A stretch of 64,000 bases of DNA, from the IMG/VR virus record IMGVR_UViG_3300031227_000019, positions 1 through 64,000 of that record; one strand, 5' to 3'. Each line of letters begins with the position of its first letter. The stretch's first letter is position 1. The notes beneath the pieces are model-generated. The model was not told where the DNA came from. It saw nothing but the letters and a program-made list of their open reading frames with translations, and made no database searches. A program made the position numbers and the translations under genes. Positions 32,854 to 41,351 of this stretch are shown in pieces. The stretch is from a virus.

Positions 32854-35799
32854 CTATACGACCAAGTGCAGCTCGATGTTGTTCAACGGGTACGGGACAA
32901 CGAGATCCACGATGATCACAACGCGATCCGCAGCAAGCGGATGGATGTAGATCATCGGTGCTTCCGTCTCCGGGTCCAAACGAATCGACCCGCTGACCAG
33001 CTGCGCACCAAGTTCGGTCGTCACACCGTTGCTCTTGAGGAACTTGATCGTCTGGTTGACATGATACTCCAACGCGCGGAGCATCGTCGGCGTTGCATTG
33101 CTGCGACCGATGTACGGGCGGAGACGTCGCAGGAACAGGTAGGACATCGAGTCCACGTTCCGGCGAACCATCTCTTCCTTTCGATTCAGGTCGAGCATGT
33201 TGGTGGTCAACGCGTGTCGCGTATGCGGCGTGCCGTCACGGTCTTCCGTGCCGATCCACACACCACCCGCAGCGAGTTCGTCCAGCTGGCTGTCGCTGAA
33301 GTAATCACGGGTGCGAGACGACAGATCATCGAAACCAGCGATTTCGACGTTCGTCAGGCCCTGCTGCGGTACGACACCGGACGCGAGTCCAGCGAGAGCA
33401 CAGCACAGGAAATAGCCATCTTGCGCGTTACCACCGGTACCGACAATGTCCGGCCACACCACACAGACGCGGCGATCCGCGAAGCTCTGGGCGATGTCGA
33501 CGATCGCTTCGACGAGTTCTCCCTTTTCCTGGGTATGCCAGATTTCGATCTTCTGGGCAACCGAGATCGGGCTGCTGTGGCCGCTGAGCAGCAACAGCGA
33601 ACTCTGGGAAAGCACGGTGTCCACGATAAACTCGCTGTACGACTGATTGCCGAACGCGTCAATCGTGTAGAGGAATCGCACAACATCACCAGCTTCCACA
33701 CCGTAGGTGATGAAACCAGCGTTGCTGTCCGGGACACTCAGCAGCGTGTACTGAATGGCCGTGGCATCCGGGTTGTCTTCCAACGTAGCCAGCACGACTT
33801 CGCCGTCGATGGACGTCGGAGTGAGAGCTTGCGTATCCGCATCGCTCTTTCCAACAACCATCTTCGTAGCAGGCGTCTTGGCGTTGACGAACATCGCCTT
33901 CCAGTTGCCCGACTCCGCCGAGCTCTCGCTCGTGACGTGGGCCTGGAAGAGATTGTGAACCTCACGGGTATACGTGAGAGGCACGAAGTTGTAAAGGTCA
34001 TCACGACCATCAACCCGTTCGAGCACGTCTTGCCAGCTGTCCAGATCGTCCGGGTCGGCGACGGCCGTGTAGGCCACCTTCGTACCGTTCGAGTTCTGGA
34101 GAGCACGGTAGACGCCCCACTTGAGCAGATTGAGCTCATCGAGCTGTCCGGGTATCTCGTCGATGTCGGCCACGTCGTCAATGAAATTGACTTCGTCAGC
34201 CAGATCCGACAGCCATTCCCGATACTCGATGTACTGGATGCCCCACGAGTTCGGATCGGTGGTGCTGGCCAGTCGGCCATCCCACACGGTCATCGGCTGT
34301 TCCACGCCGCTGTCCGTCCAATCGGCGTCGTAAGCCGTGATACCGGCCTTGACCGCCAACTGCGTCGATTCGATTTCGTAGTTGACCAGCGGGGGACTGC
34401 TGAGACGTGCTTCCGTGACTTCGATGGTCTTCGGAATGAAGAGTCGAAGATCCAGATCAGTTGCGCTCTGGATGGCGATCGGAAGATCGTCTTGCAGGGT
34501 CAGCGTGCGGATCGGCCCGTTGGCTCCGCTAACGACCGAGACATAGAACTTATCGCCGGTCCGTAGACCTGCGAGGGAGCCGTCGCCGAGCGACACGCTG
34601 CTGGCACTGTCGATCGATTGCACACTGGAACCCTGGCAATCAACGAACTGAGCCGTGAGACCCCACGCACCGACGGGGAAGGCCACACTGTCACTGGTGA
34701 CCGTCGTCGGACCAGAGCTGTCCAATCCCTTGACCGTCGTGACGGTAACTTCGGGAAGGTCAGCCCACAAGCCACCCTTGGTGACTTCGACGACGTAAGT
34801 GTCAATGTCGGGACCTGCATAGCTGTCGTCGACAACTTCGAGACAGCCACGCTCGAACGCCTGGGTGGCGTCGATTTCCCACTTTTGACCGACCACGAAT
34901 TGGTCGCTCTCAACCGACTCCGAAGAAGCCGATAGCGAACAATCACCAGTCGTGGTGTTGAACTGCACTTCCAGCCCGCGGGTACCGATCTCAACCCAGT
35001 CACCGAAGTCACCAGGATCAACCTCATCCACGTTGTCCGTGCCCGAGTCACTGACGATTCGCAGTCGCGCGGCTTGACAACCCGCGATGGACGAACGAAT
35101 GACTTCGACCTCGTACCGTTCGTTGACGTACCCGTCTTCCAGGCCGTCATAGTCGGCATTCGAGTTGGTGAGACCAACGCAGTTGACGACACCATCGATT
35201 TGATCCGACGTAACAACCGCGGCGGTAGAGAGTTGGTTGTTGTCATCAACCGTGGCCGGGAACACGGTGGCAGCAACGGTATCGGCGGCAAAGCCGGTAA
35301 CGGTGGTCCACAGGTCGTGCTCGTCACAGGCGCTGCCGACACCGGTCACGCCACGCACGTAGGCGACATCACCCACTTGCACGTCGCGGTCGAGGAACAG
35401 CCCGGAACGGGGCCATTGCGTGCCGTTAGCTTTGTAGCTGAGGGCCGAGGATCGAATCCAATTCTTCCGAGTGGAGACAGGCTGCACAAGCCCGCGACCT
35501 TCAGAAGCATCGCCGATCAGGTCCTCATGGTACAGGAGCAGGGCGTCCTCGATCATGAGACGCACACTGGCCTCATCAACGAGTGAGCCAGCTTGACGTT
35601 CGGGCCACGGATAGACCGCGTCGTCATCTTTATCATACGGTCCGACGTTGATCAGGATCTTCTCGTCGTCCTCGTCGTAACGATGGAGCAACGCGTTCGG
35701 TCCCGAGATATGTGCTCGGAGCGGATCGGTCACCTCGTTGGGGACGATGCTAAATTCCTGAAAAACGAGAACCTGCGGTTTCACATAAGTGACAGACAT
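32854..35799 (-). CDS. Contractile tail sheath protein
   Basis: A 981-residue protein starting MSVTYVKPQVLVFQEFSIVP, with AGGAGGG upstream. The C-terminal third carries the conserved sheath core: DRRVCVVWPDIV, ALAGLASGVVPQQGLTNVEI, then LNRKEEMVRRNVDSMSYLFL, RPYIGRSN and a final beta strand segment ending LNNIELHLVV. These are the inter-subunit mesh elements of sheath proteins. It is larger than T4 gp18 (659 residues) or phiKZ-type sheaths. The extra mass is in the N-terminal and middle domains, which would face outwards. Two Ser-rich tracts (DNA about 34578-34632 and 34912-34947) sit in that exposed part. Confidence in the sheath call is high. Confidence 0.92.
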   Translation of the reverse strand: MSVTYVKPQVLVFQEFSIVPNEVTDPLRAHISGPNALLHRYDEDDEKILINVGPYDKDDDAVYPWPERQAGSLVDEASVRLMIEDALLLYHEDLIGDASEGRGLVQPVSTRKNWIRSSALSYKANGTQWPRSGLFLDRDVQVGDVAYVRGVTGVGSACDEHDLWTTVTGFAADTVAATVFPATVDDNNQLSTAAVVTSDQIDGVVNCVGLTNSNADYDGLEDGYVNERYEVEVIRSSIAGCQAARLRIVSDSGTDNVDEVDPGDFGDWVEIGTRGLEVQFNTTTGDCSLSASSESVESDQFVVGQKWEIDATQAFERGCLEVVDDSYAGPDIDTYVVEVTKGGLWADLPEVTVTTVKGLDSSGPTTVTSDSVAFPVGAWGLTAQFVDCQGSSVQSIDSASSVSLGDGSLAGLRTGDKFYVSVVSGANGPIRTLTLQDDLPIAIQSATDLDLRLFIPKTIEVTEARLSSPPLVNYEIESTQLAVKAGITAYDADWTDSGVEQPMTVWDGRLASTTDPNSWGIQYIEYREWLSDLADEVNFIDDVADIDEIPGQLDELNLLKWGVYRALQNSNGTKVAYTAVADPDDLDSWQDVLERVDGRDDLYNFVPLTYTREVHNLFQAHVTSESSAESGNWKAMFVNAKTPATKMVVGKSDADTQALTPTSIDGEVVLATLEDNPDATAIQYTLLSVPDSNAGFITYGVEAGDVVRFLYTIDAFGNQSYSEFIVDTVLSQSSLLLLSGHSSPISVAQKIEIWHTQEKGELVEAIVDIAQSFADRRVCVVWPDIVGTGGNAQDGYFLCCALAGLASGVVPQQGLTNVEIAGFDDLSSRTRDYFSDSQLDELAAGGVWIGTEDRDGTPHTRHALTTNMLDLNRKEEMVRRNVDSMSYLFLRRLRPYIGRSNATPTMLRALEYHVNQTIKFLKSNGVTTELGAQLVSGSIRLDPETEAPMIYIHPLAADRVVIIVDLVVPYPLNNIELHLVV

Positions 35800-35857
35800 T
35801 GGTTATTCCCTCCTGGAAATGTACTGGTATAGGCGTTTAGTTTAACCTCTGCGCGTG

Positions 35858-36436
35858 TCAGTAATCTTCAAAAATCTCTGACGCCCTAAATACTATTCGC
35901 TTCAACCGCGGTGCCTCTACCTGGAGTGACCAAGTTTCAGCCGCGACATAAGCTACGCTAACCGGAACGACGTAATTCTCGGTAGCCTCCTTGAGTGCTG
36001 ACACTTTTCCAACGGCCACCGGTACAAACCGGTGCAGCTCCAATTTGTCCATAATTTCAGGACCAAACCAAAGCATAATCTTGGCGACCTCCCATGCTAG
36101 GAGTTGCGCCTCAGCGCCGCTATTCGCAACGGCAAAAAAAGTATGGGTGCCTTGCCAGAAGCCTCCGAAGAACCGCTTGCCTGAGCGGACCTCGTAACCT
36201 GTCTGATCTCCAATACCCATCCGCTGCCATTTCCAATCGCCCTCGGCGAGGATGATTGCTGGCCGCGATTCAGTGAGTTCGGGACGCCACTTGTGCAGGG
36301 ATTCAATGTAAATCCCAGTATTGGCCTCCTTACTCCAAACACCATCACGTTCAATTGACTTTCTCAATGTCCCGTTCAGGATGTTCCGTGCGTCTGCAAA
36401 ATGCTGTAGCAACACCTGACGTAACGCTCCTTGCAT
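35858..36436 (-). CDS. Tail terminator/completion-like protein (start uncertain)
   Basis: The product is about 192 residues from the ATG at 36436 (MQGALRQVLLQHFADARNI). The frame stays open to 36628, but a longer form would overlap the upstream gene by about 160 bases, and the ATG at 36436 has no clear ribosome-binding site. A GTG at 36415 has AAGGAG upstream and is a third option. The body alternates helices and strands (HTFFAVANSGAEAQLLAWEV, then a beta-rich C-terminus ending RASEIFEDY). It is the gene immediately before the sheath, where tail-terminator or sheath-stabiliser genes (T4 gp3/gp15 type) often lie. The function is inferred from synteny. Confidence 0.5.
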   Translation of the reverse strand: MQGALRQVLLQHFADARNILNGTLRKSIERDGVWSKEANTGIYIESLHKWRPELTESRPAIILAEGDWKWQRMGIGDQTGYEVRSGKRFFGGFWQGTHTFFAVANSGAEAQLLAWEVAKIMLWFGPEIMDKLELHRFVPVAVGKVSALKEATENYVVPVSVAYVAAETWSLQVEAPRLKRIVFRASEIFEDY

Positions 36437-36470
36437 GACCAAAGGTGATGGCCCATAGGAACATAGCGCA

Positions 36471-36722
36471 CTAAGTGTTGGTACCCGGACCTCCGGGGAA
36501 CTGCCCTCCGGGAAACGGGCTTCCGTTTCCGGGGGGTTGGAAGGGTCCGGGTTGCATTGTGGCATTTCCGACATTTCCAGCTCCATAAGCTGCGTCTTGC
36601 GTGTTACCAAGCGCCGTGTCAACGACATCCTGGTCTAGCTCGAAGGCGTACATGCTCAGAGTGTCAACCATCCCGGCCGCCGCTAAGTCGTGCGGTTTAG
36701 GGGTTTTGTCGTCTTCTGGCAT
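36471..36722 (-). CDS. Small protein with Gly/Pro-rich tail
   Basis: An 83-residue protein starting MPEDDKTPKPHDLAAAGMVD with GGAG upstream. The N-terminal half is helical and acidic. The C-terminal 30 residues are Gly/Pro/Phe-rich (PGNGSPFPGGQFPGGPG). I recognise no family. It lies in the neck region between a probable neck protein and the tail-completion gene. Confidence 0.55.
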   Translation of the reverse strand: MPEDDKTPKPHDLAAAGMVDTLSMYAFELDQDVVDTALGNTQDAAYGAGNVGNATMQPGPFQPPGNGSPFPGGQFPGGPGTNT

Positions 36723-36776
36723 GTGTAACTCCGATACCTACAGGATACGTTAGTCTGCGGTACAATTCAATAGCGC

Positions 36777-37994
36777 TTAGAACGCTCCGAACGATTCGGA
36801 GGTTTCGCTGCTCTCACTGACCGAGCTGCTCACCGAGGGTGGAGCACCGGGGTCTGGCGGCTGCACGGTTAAAGCTACGGCGTCAGGGCCGTACTCACCG
36901 GCTTTCTCGAATACGACAACGTATTCGCCTGGATCTAGCATTACTGCGTAAGCCCAGTGGCCGTTGGTCGTTGTGATCGACTCAGCGACCGCGTTGGCAG
37001 GAAGCCGGGCACCCGCATCCCAATCTTCTTTCGTGAAGACTCGAATGGTGGCCCCAGGAACCCCACAACAATCTATCTGATATGTCAAATTCTCGTCTAT
37101 CGGGTAGTCATGGTCAACCGGAACACAGCCATTTCCGACAGTTGGCTCGTAATTTGGATCGTCGTCTGCCGGGTCGTAGGCGTCCGGGCTCACGGGTATT
37201 CGGTAGATTATATCGTTGAACGGCGCCAAGGCTAGCTCCAGCTCGTTGACCAGCGGGACACCTCGCCAGCTTGCCAGCGGCTTGATCGAATGGATCACAT
37301 ACCGCTGGTCGGTGTCGCCGTCCACCCAGAAGTCCTCCTTGGCATGATCCGGGGACGCAATGACCCGCGCGATGAATCGATCGAGTCGCGAGCTGTGCTT
37401 GGTCGGATCGGCCCCACCACGCAGCTCAGTGCATTTCTCGCCGTCGATGTCCATCGCGAACGGGACAGGCGGGTGGTATCCGACCTTGAAGGCCGTCCCC
37501 CAGGAGGAGCGATTGCGGGAATCCACAACCTCGTCCGTGAGCGGGTCGGTGGCATTCGTGTCCTTCACGCCATAACGCATGCGGCGGACAAGGTAGCCAT
37601 CCATGCTCACGAGACCATGCCGTAATGTCTCTTTCCGCACGATCTCTCGGGCGATGACCCAGTCTCGTTGATTCAAGATGCCCCATATTGGAGCCCCGGC
37701 AGACACGTAGACGCCCAGCGACGTCGTGAGCTTCAGCCGATAATGCGACAAAAGACGCTTACCAGCGGGTTCTCGCGTGGTATCGTCTTCCAGATAGGAT
37801 GGATTGATGGCCGAATCGCCAATATCAACCCAGTCCAGGGCGGTATTGGTGCCTACGTAACTAGCTTGCAGCTGGAAAACATAGGGCGACGGATCAGTGA
37901 AACGACTATCCATCTCCCACCAAACACGGGAGATGCCGTAGAATAGGTGATTCACGTAGACACGCTGAAACGGATAGCTCTCAGTCGACGGCAT
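36777..37994 (-). CDS. Neck/connector-type structural protein with C-terminal Ig-like domain
   Basis: I choose the ATG at 37994 (MPSTESYPFQRVYVNHLFYG) because GGAG lies nine bases upstream. Two further ATGs lie just before it. The product is 405 residues. The first 280 residues are unfamiliar, with YGISRVWWEMDSRF near the start and HSIKPLASWRGVPLVNELEL later. A C-terminal ~85-residue domain (GVPGATIRVFTKEDW, then LDPGEYVVVFEKAGEYGPDA) resembles carboxypeptidase-regulatory or SpaA-type beta sandwiches, which are common virion surface decorations. The protein ends in a Ser/Glu tract (SVSSSVSESSETSES). Position suggests a head-tail connector component. Confidence 0.6.
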   Translation of the reverse strand: MPSTESYPFQRVYVNHLFYGISRVWWEMDSRFTDPSPYVFQLQASYVGTNTALDWVDIGDSAINPSYLEDDTTREPAGKRLLSHYRLKLTTSLGVYVSAGAPIWGILNQRDWVIAREIVRKETLRHGLVSMDGYLVRRMRYGVKDTNATDPLTDEVVDSRNRSSWGTAFKVGYHPPVPFAMDIDGEKCTELRGGADPTKHSSRLDRFIARVIASPDHAKEDFWVDGDTDQRYVIHSIKPLASWRGVPLVNELELALAPFNDIIYRIPVSPDAYDPADDDPNYEPTVGNGCVPVDHDYPIDENLTYQIDCCGVPGATIRVFTKEDWDAGARLPANAVAESITTTNGHWAYAVMLDPGEYVVVFEKAGEYGPDAVALTVQPPDPGAPPSVSSSVSESSETSESFGAF

Positions 37995-38157
37995 CGTCAT
38001 CGTCTCCGTGGGTCGCGTCATCTTCTGCTATGACCCGTTCCGCTTCCGGGCCAAAAAGTAACTTGCTGTCCTGCATCATCTTACTGATTTCGGCCTGCAC
38101 TGGCTTGATGGCTGGCCGCCGAGGCGTCGTGAAGTAAAGATCAACGATTTGAGTCAT
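37981..38157 (-). CDS. Small acidic-tailed protein
   Basis: From the ATG at 38157 (MTQIVDLYFTTPRR), with AGGAG ten bases upstream, the product is 58 residues. It ends in an acidic DDATHGDDDDAVD tail. It overlaps the upstream gene by 17 bases and the downstream gene by 14, so all three are probably coupled. The family is unknown. Confidence 0.5.
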   Translation of the reverse strand: MTQIVDLYFTTPRRPAIKPVQAEISKMMQDSKLLFGPEAERVIAEDDATHGDDDDAVD

Positions 38158-39187
38158 CCGATTGCTGCTCCTGCGGGTCCCATGATTCAAGACAACAGTG
38201 TAGCTGCCACCTAGTTATCATTCTACCCCAATTGAATTGCTCTAGCAAGCGTCTAACCGTCGCTCTAACCTTCCGACCCATCTGCACTTCAGGTGAGTAC
38301 CGCTCTCGAAGGCCCCGCAGCATCTCGCACGTCTCCACGTGTATTCGTGGGTCATCGCCGGCGATACCCATCGGCACCGAACCGATGTTGTTCGATGCTT
38401 CTATGTCTGCCCGTGGGAGGTTAGCGAGAGCTTGAGTGAGCTCACGGCTACGCTCCTCGGCGTCGATCTCCCGGACTGGTCGGTTGGTCTCAGTCGCTCG
38501 GTCACGATCCGGGTCGGCGACCAGCTCGCGATCGAGCTGTCCACTGTTCATCACGCGGTCCAGCTCGTCGTTCGAGATCTGCATCGGGGGCATGATGCGA
38601 CGGTAAAATCCCTCTTCCCGCATCCGTGAGTAAGTAAATTCGTTTACCGCGTCGATCGCTGCCCGGTTGTCGCTGGGAGTGTTCAGTTGGTCGAACAGAT
38701 GCTCATTGAGCGTCCGAGTGGTCAACCGCTCCTGTTCCTGCCTGCACGTGTGTGGAGCGGTGATGAACCGCATCCAATCTCGAACTGACAGTCGCATCCG
38801 CTGACGCTGCGTCGGGCCGGTCCATCCGTTTCTAAGTACCGCGCGTTGCTCTTCCTCCGGCGGGTCTTCTGCGCCCCACGCCCGGATCTCTTCTAGCAGT
38901 CTTTCCGGCAGCAGTATAGGCTCCGGCACCTGGAACGTCGGCAAGTCGTGGAGTGCTCGCTGCAAGGCCTCTCGGTTGATCCCGCCAGCGAACACGTCCC
39001 CATTGCGGTTCGGCACTTCGCCGTCCGCTGCAATCGCCAGGAGAAACCGTCGATCCTCTGCCAAGATTGTGTCGGTGATGAACTCAGGATGTCTGGCTGC
39101 CAGCGTGGCACGGTAGCTCACAAACGGGATACTAATATCCCGAGCGACTTGCTCCACGCTGCCCGTAATCACTACCGATGCCGCCAT
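38141..39187 (-). CDS. Capsid-protein-derived, rearranged paralogue
   Basis: A 348-residue protein. Residues 155-211 align closely with residues 8-62 of the major capsid protein encoded at 42809-41880 (about 36 of 52 positions identical by eye, including AIDAV and QISNDELDR). Residues about 5-85 resemble a later part of the same capsid protein: TILAEDRRF against DMLAEEDSKF, and GGINREALQ against GGITRETLQ. The order of the two pieces is therefore swapped relative to the capsid protein. The C-terminal 130 residues have no match. Its ATG has GGAG upstream and overlaps the preceding gene by 56 bases. It could be a minor capsid, vertex or connector subunit. Confidence 0.7.
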   Translation of the reverse strand: MAASVVITGSVEQVARDISIPFVSYRATLAARHPEFITDTILAEDRRFLLAIAADGEVPNRNGDVFAGGINREALQRALHDLPTFQVPEPILLPERLLEEIRAWGAEDPPEEEQRAVLRNGWTGPTQRQRMRLSVRDWMRFITAPHTCRQEQERLTTRTLNEHLFDQLNTPSDNRAAIDAVNEFTYSRMREEGFYRRIMPPMQISNDELDRVMNSGQLDRELVADPDRDRATETNRPVREIDAEERSRELTQALANLPRADIEASNNIGSVPMGIAGDDPRIHVETCEMLRGLRERYSPEVQMGRKVRATVRRLLEQFNWGRMITRWQLHCCLESWDPQEQQSDDSNR

Positions 39188-40196
39188 AACCCTGCTCCAG
39201 ATTCATGCTGCTTTTCTTCACGCGAATGAACTGCCGCCACTCTTGTAGCCGAATGGCCGCTGCTCTTTCGTAATTGTCTTCCTTCCCCTGGTCGTCGACC
39301 TGCACCCCGCCGGCAGACACCGGAAGGCGGTTCGATCGATACTGCTCTGCGGCCATGCGGAATAGGTACCCGCAGATGGCGTTGAGCCAGTTCATTCGGA
39401 AAGGGAAATTGATCGTGTTGTAAGTTTGGATCGGCGGCGGCGTCTCGTTCCACTCTTGGACAGGTAGTCGAATCGCCAGCACGATCTCGGAATCCGAGAA
39501 CTTCAGTGCGTCAAGCAACAAGTTCTCCACCGGAGCACTGTCTCGCAGGAACAGTCGCACTTCCGCAAATGACGGCGTGCCATTGAGCTGGTCCAGGGAG
39601 ATCTGCGGCTCCACGTAAATGTAAAATAGGTTCGAGTAATGTCGAACCGGGTTCAGTGCATCCGTTCGATCATAAATGCCGAACTCCCCAAAGTAAACCC
39701 CGGCCCGCTGTAAACAGGTCGCCGGCAGCTCCACTCGCACAATGCCATCAGTCACGCTCTCGACAGTCACCTCGGTGTCTAGCGTCGTCTTGGTGACCGA
39801 TAGTTGCTCCCGCATGGAGAACAGCACGTCAAAGTTGTCATTGCAGGTCCCTGGCATCGTGCCTTCCACCCAGGCCGCCGATTCCGACGACGCTGAGACC
39901 GACTCCGAGGATGACTCGCTGTCAACCGGCGGTTCCGTAAAGCACCCTGCCAACGATAGCGGATTGCCGGACTGATCCAACATCTGCCATCGAATCACAG
40001 CACTTTGGTTGGCCTGCACCGTGACGCTGGCTATCCGGCCACGAATATCCTGGCCCTGGAATGTCGGCATCGTCGGGAAGACTTCATTCTGCGTGCAGCA
40101 CGTCGTAACCGGGTTGGGTGCAACCGGATGCGTCGGATTGGCGGGCGGCGGACAGCTAACTGGGTCGCCGGCCACAGGAGTCGCTTGAACAGGCAT
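39132..40196 (-). CDS. Neck/connector structural protein, BppU-like N-terminus
   Basis: A 354-residue protein with GGGAGGG upstream of its ATG. After a Pro/Cys-rich leader, residues about 45-210 are beta-rich (GRIASVTVQANQSAVIRW, HYSNLFYIYVEP), like the N-terminal domains of BppU-type and other phage surface proteins. A Ser/Glu tract (SESSSESVSASSES, DNA about 39878-39925) interrupts this domain. The C-terminal 130 residues are helical, with the segment LNAICGYLFRMAAEQYRSNR, resembling head-tail connectors. The mixed architecture suggests a neck protein with an exposed decoration. The role is inferred. Confidence 0.6.
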   Translation of the reverse strand: MPVQATPVAGDPVSCPPPANPTHPVAPNPVTTCCTQNEVFPTMPTFQGQDIRGRIASVTVQANQSAVIRWQMLDQSGNPLSLAGCFTEPPVDSESSSESVSASSESAAWVEGTMPGTCNDNFDVLFSMREQLSVTKTTLDTEVTVESVTDGIVRVELPATCLQRAGVYFGEFGIYDRTDALNPVRHYSNLFYIYVEPQISLDQLNGTPSFAEVRLFLRDSAPVENLLLDALKFSDSEIVLAIRLPVQEWNETPPPIQTYNTINFPFRMNWLNAICGYLFRMAAEQYRSNRLPVSAGGVQVDDQGKEDNYERAAAIRLQEWRQFIRVKKSSMNLEQGYGGIGSDYGQRGASRSGY

Positions 40197-40235
40197 TTTA
40201 CCCTCCCTGGTGGAAAAAGTGACTGCGTTTCACGC

Positions 40236-40264
40236 ATTGTAGCATATTAGTCTGCGCATAGAAA
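40236..40264 (-). promoter_or_regulatory. Possible sigma70-type promoter
   Basis: On the minus strand TTTCTA and TACAAT are separated by 17 bases, just after the strong hairpin at 40303-40263 and about 40 bases before the ATG at 40196. The -10 matches the consensus at five of six bases, the -35 at three. It would restart transcription for the neck and tail genes. The phage may use its own promoter class, so this is tentative. Confidence 0.3.
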
Positions 40265-40303
40265 CGTGCCCTGCGGCCGATTTTAACCGACCGTGGGCAC
40301 GTT
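40263..40303 (-). terminator. Strong stem-loop in the largest intergenic gap
   Basis: AACGTGCCC pairs with GGGCACGTT, and inside it CGGTCG pairs with CGGCCG (one G-U), giving about 15 base pairs around an AT-rich loop. It lies about 45 bases after a stop codon and is followed by a short T-rich stretch. It is the best hairpin in the 151-base gap 40197-40347 and probably terminates or processes the upstream transcript. Confidence 0.5.
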
Positions 40304-40347
40304 GTATAGTCACACAGCGATTTGCATCGGCGTGGTACAATTTTTGA

Positions 40348-40845
40348 CTACGCAGACGACGATGACAAGCTCGCGCTTTCGCTTACGCTCGCGCTTTCGC
40401 TTACGCTCGCACTATCGCTTACGCTCGCACTGTCGCTTACGCTCGCACTGTCGCTTACGCTCGCACTGTCGCTTACGCTCGCACTGTCGCTTACGCTCGC
40501 ACTTTCGGACACAGGCACGTACGTCGGATCAACGACACCGAGAACACCCCCGACGATCTCAATCGACTTGGGTAGCTCATCGACCGTATCCCAAAGAATG
40601 GGGGCCGGTCGGCTGTTGATACGAAGACTGCCCGTTTTCAAGGCCCGCTCCAAAGCGTCGAACTTTCGGCGTCGCCCACCTTGCTGGTGTAGGATACCGA
40701 GCGAAGCAAGCAAGTCACCGGGAACTGCGGCAACCTCGCCAGCGTCCAGTCGCATACCGCGTGGGCCAAGAAAGCCGAAAACGCGGGCACCGCCAGAAAG
40801 ATTTTCGACGACGGTGTACAGCTCGTCTTGTGCTGGATTTGCCAT
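40348..40845 (-). CDS. Small virion-type protein with SASVSD repeat tail (copy 2)
   Basis: A 165-residue protein. Residues 1-111 form a compact domain (MANPAQDELYTVVENLSGG, then VFGFLGPRGMRL, GGRRRKFDALERALK, VLGVVDPTYVP) that is about 83 percent identical by eye to the gene immediately upstream. The remaining ~54 residues are SASVSD/SASVSE hexapeptides ending SSSSA, encoded by an 18-bp tandem repeat. The pair is a recent tandem duplication differing mainly in the tail. The domain family is unknown. Position between capsid and neck genes suggests a head surface or connector protein whose tail extends outwards. Confidence 0.75.
   Translation of the reverse strand: MANPAQDELYTVVENLSGGARVFGFLGPRGMRLDAGEVAAVPGDLLASLGILHQQGGRRRKFDALERALKTGSLRINSRPAPILWDTVDELPKSIEIVGGVLGVVDPTYVPVSESASVSDSASVSDSASVSDSASVSDSASVSDSASVSESASVSESASLSSSSA
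40383..40508 (-). repeat. 18-bp tandem repeat, seven copies
   Basis: Seven direct copies of an 18-base unit (plus strand TTACGCTCGCACTGTCGC, with variants in the outer copies) lie inside the 3' end of a gene and encode SASVSD hexapeptides. Four central copies are identical, which points to recent expansion by slippage or unequal crossing over. Confidence 0.9.
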
Positions 40846-40898
40846 CAGATTATTTCTCCCTCATTATGACATTGCAAACAGGAGCCGCAGTCTCAGTA

Positions 40899-41288
40899 TT
40901 AAATTTCCGCACCCTGTACAAGGGAGCTGCTACTGAGACTGAAGCTATAACTCTTCGGCACGTACGTTGGATCAACAACGCCGAGAGTACCGCCGACGAT
41001 CGCAATCGACTTCGGAACCTCGTCAACCGCGTCCCAGAGAACTGGGGCGGGGCGGCTATTGATTTGCAACGAGCCGGCCTTCAGGGACCGCTCCAGGGCG
41101 TCGAACTTCCGACGGCGCCCACCTTGCTGGCTTTGAGAGCCAAGCGAGGCGAGCAAATCACCGGGGATCGTAACGACCTCGGAGGCAGCCAAACGCATCC
41201 CTCGGGGACCGAGGAAACCGAACACTCGCTCGCCACCAGAGAGATTCTGGACGACTGTGTAGAGTTCGTCTTGGGATGGATTTGCCAT
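40899..41288 (-). CDS. Small virion-type protein, tandem paralogue (copy 1)
   Basis: A 129-residue protein starting MANPSQDELYTVVQNLSGG. Its first 111 residues match the downstream copy at about 83 percent by eye, and it ends in a short SYSFSLSSSSLVQGAEI instead of the SASVSD repeat. This shows what the tail looked like with few repeats, or after loss of repeats. The family is unknown. It is placed between the capsid gene and the neck genes. Confidence 0.75.
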   Translation of the reverse strand: MANPSQDELYTVVQNLSGGERVFGFLGPRGMRLAASEVVTIPGDLLASLGSQSQQGGRRRKFDALERSLKAGSLQINSRPAPVLWDAVDEVPKSIAIVGGTLGVVDPTYVPKSYSFSLSSSSLVQGAEI

Positions 41289-41351
41289 TGTTTATTTCTC
41301 CCACATTGGGGTTACGTGAACAGAGTGAACACAGCTCGGCGAGTCACGAGA

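Noticed and set aside
32866-34566. 566-codon plus-strand open frame opposite the sheath gene
   Set aside because: It is the antisense shadow of the sheath gene, whose core motifs are clear on the minus strand. The plus frame gives Arg/His/Val-rich sequence with no motif.
35858-36628. Longest form of the tail-completion gene starting at 36628
   Set aside because: It would overlap the 83-residue gene by about 160 bases, and its extra N-terminus looks like a shadow of that gene's Gly/Pro tail.
40383-40508. 18-bp tandem repeats considered as CRISPR or iterons
   Set aside because: There are no spacers, and the repeats keep the reading frame and encode SASVSD hexapeptides within a gene whose paralogue has a shorter tail.
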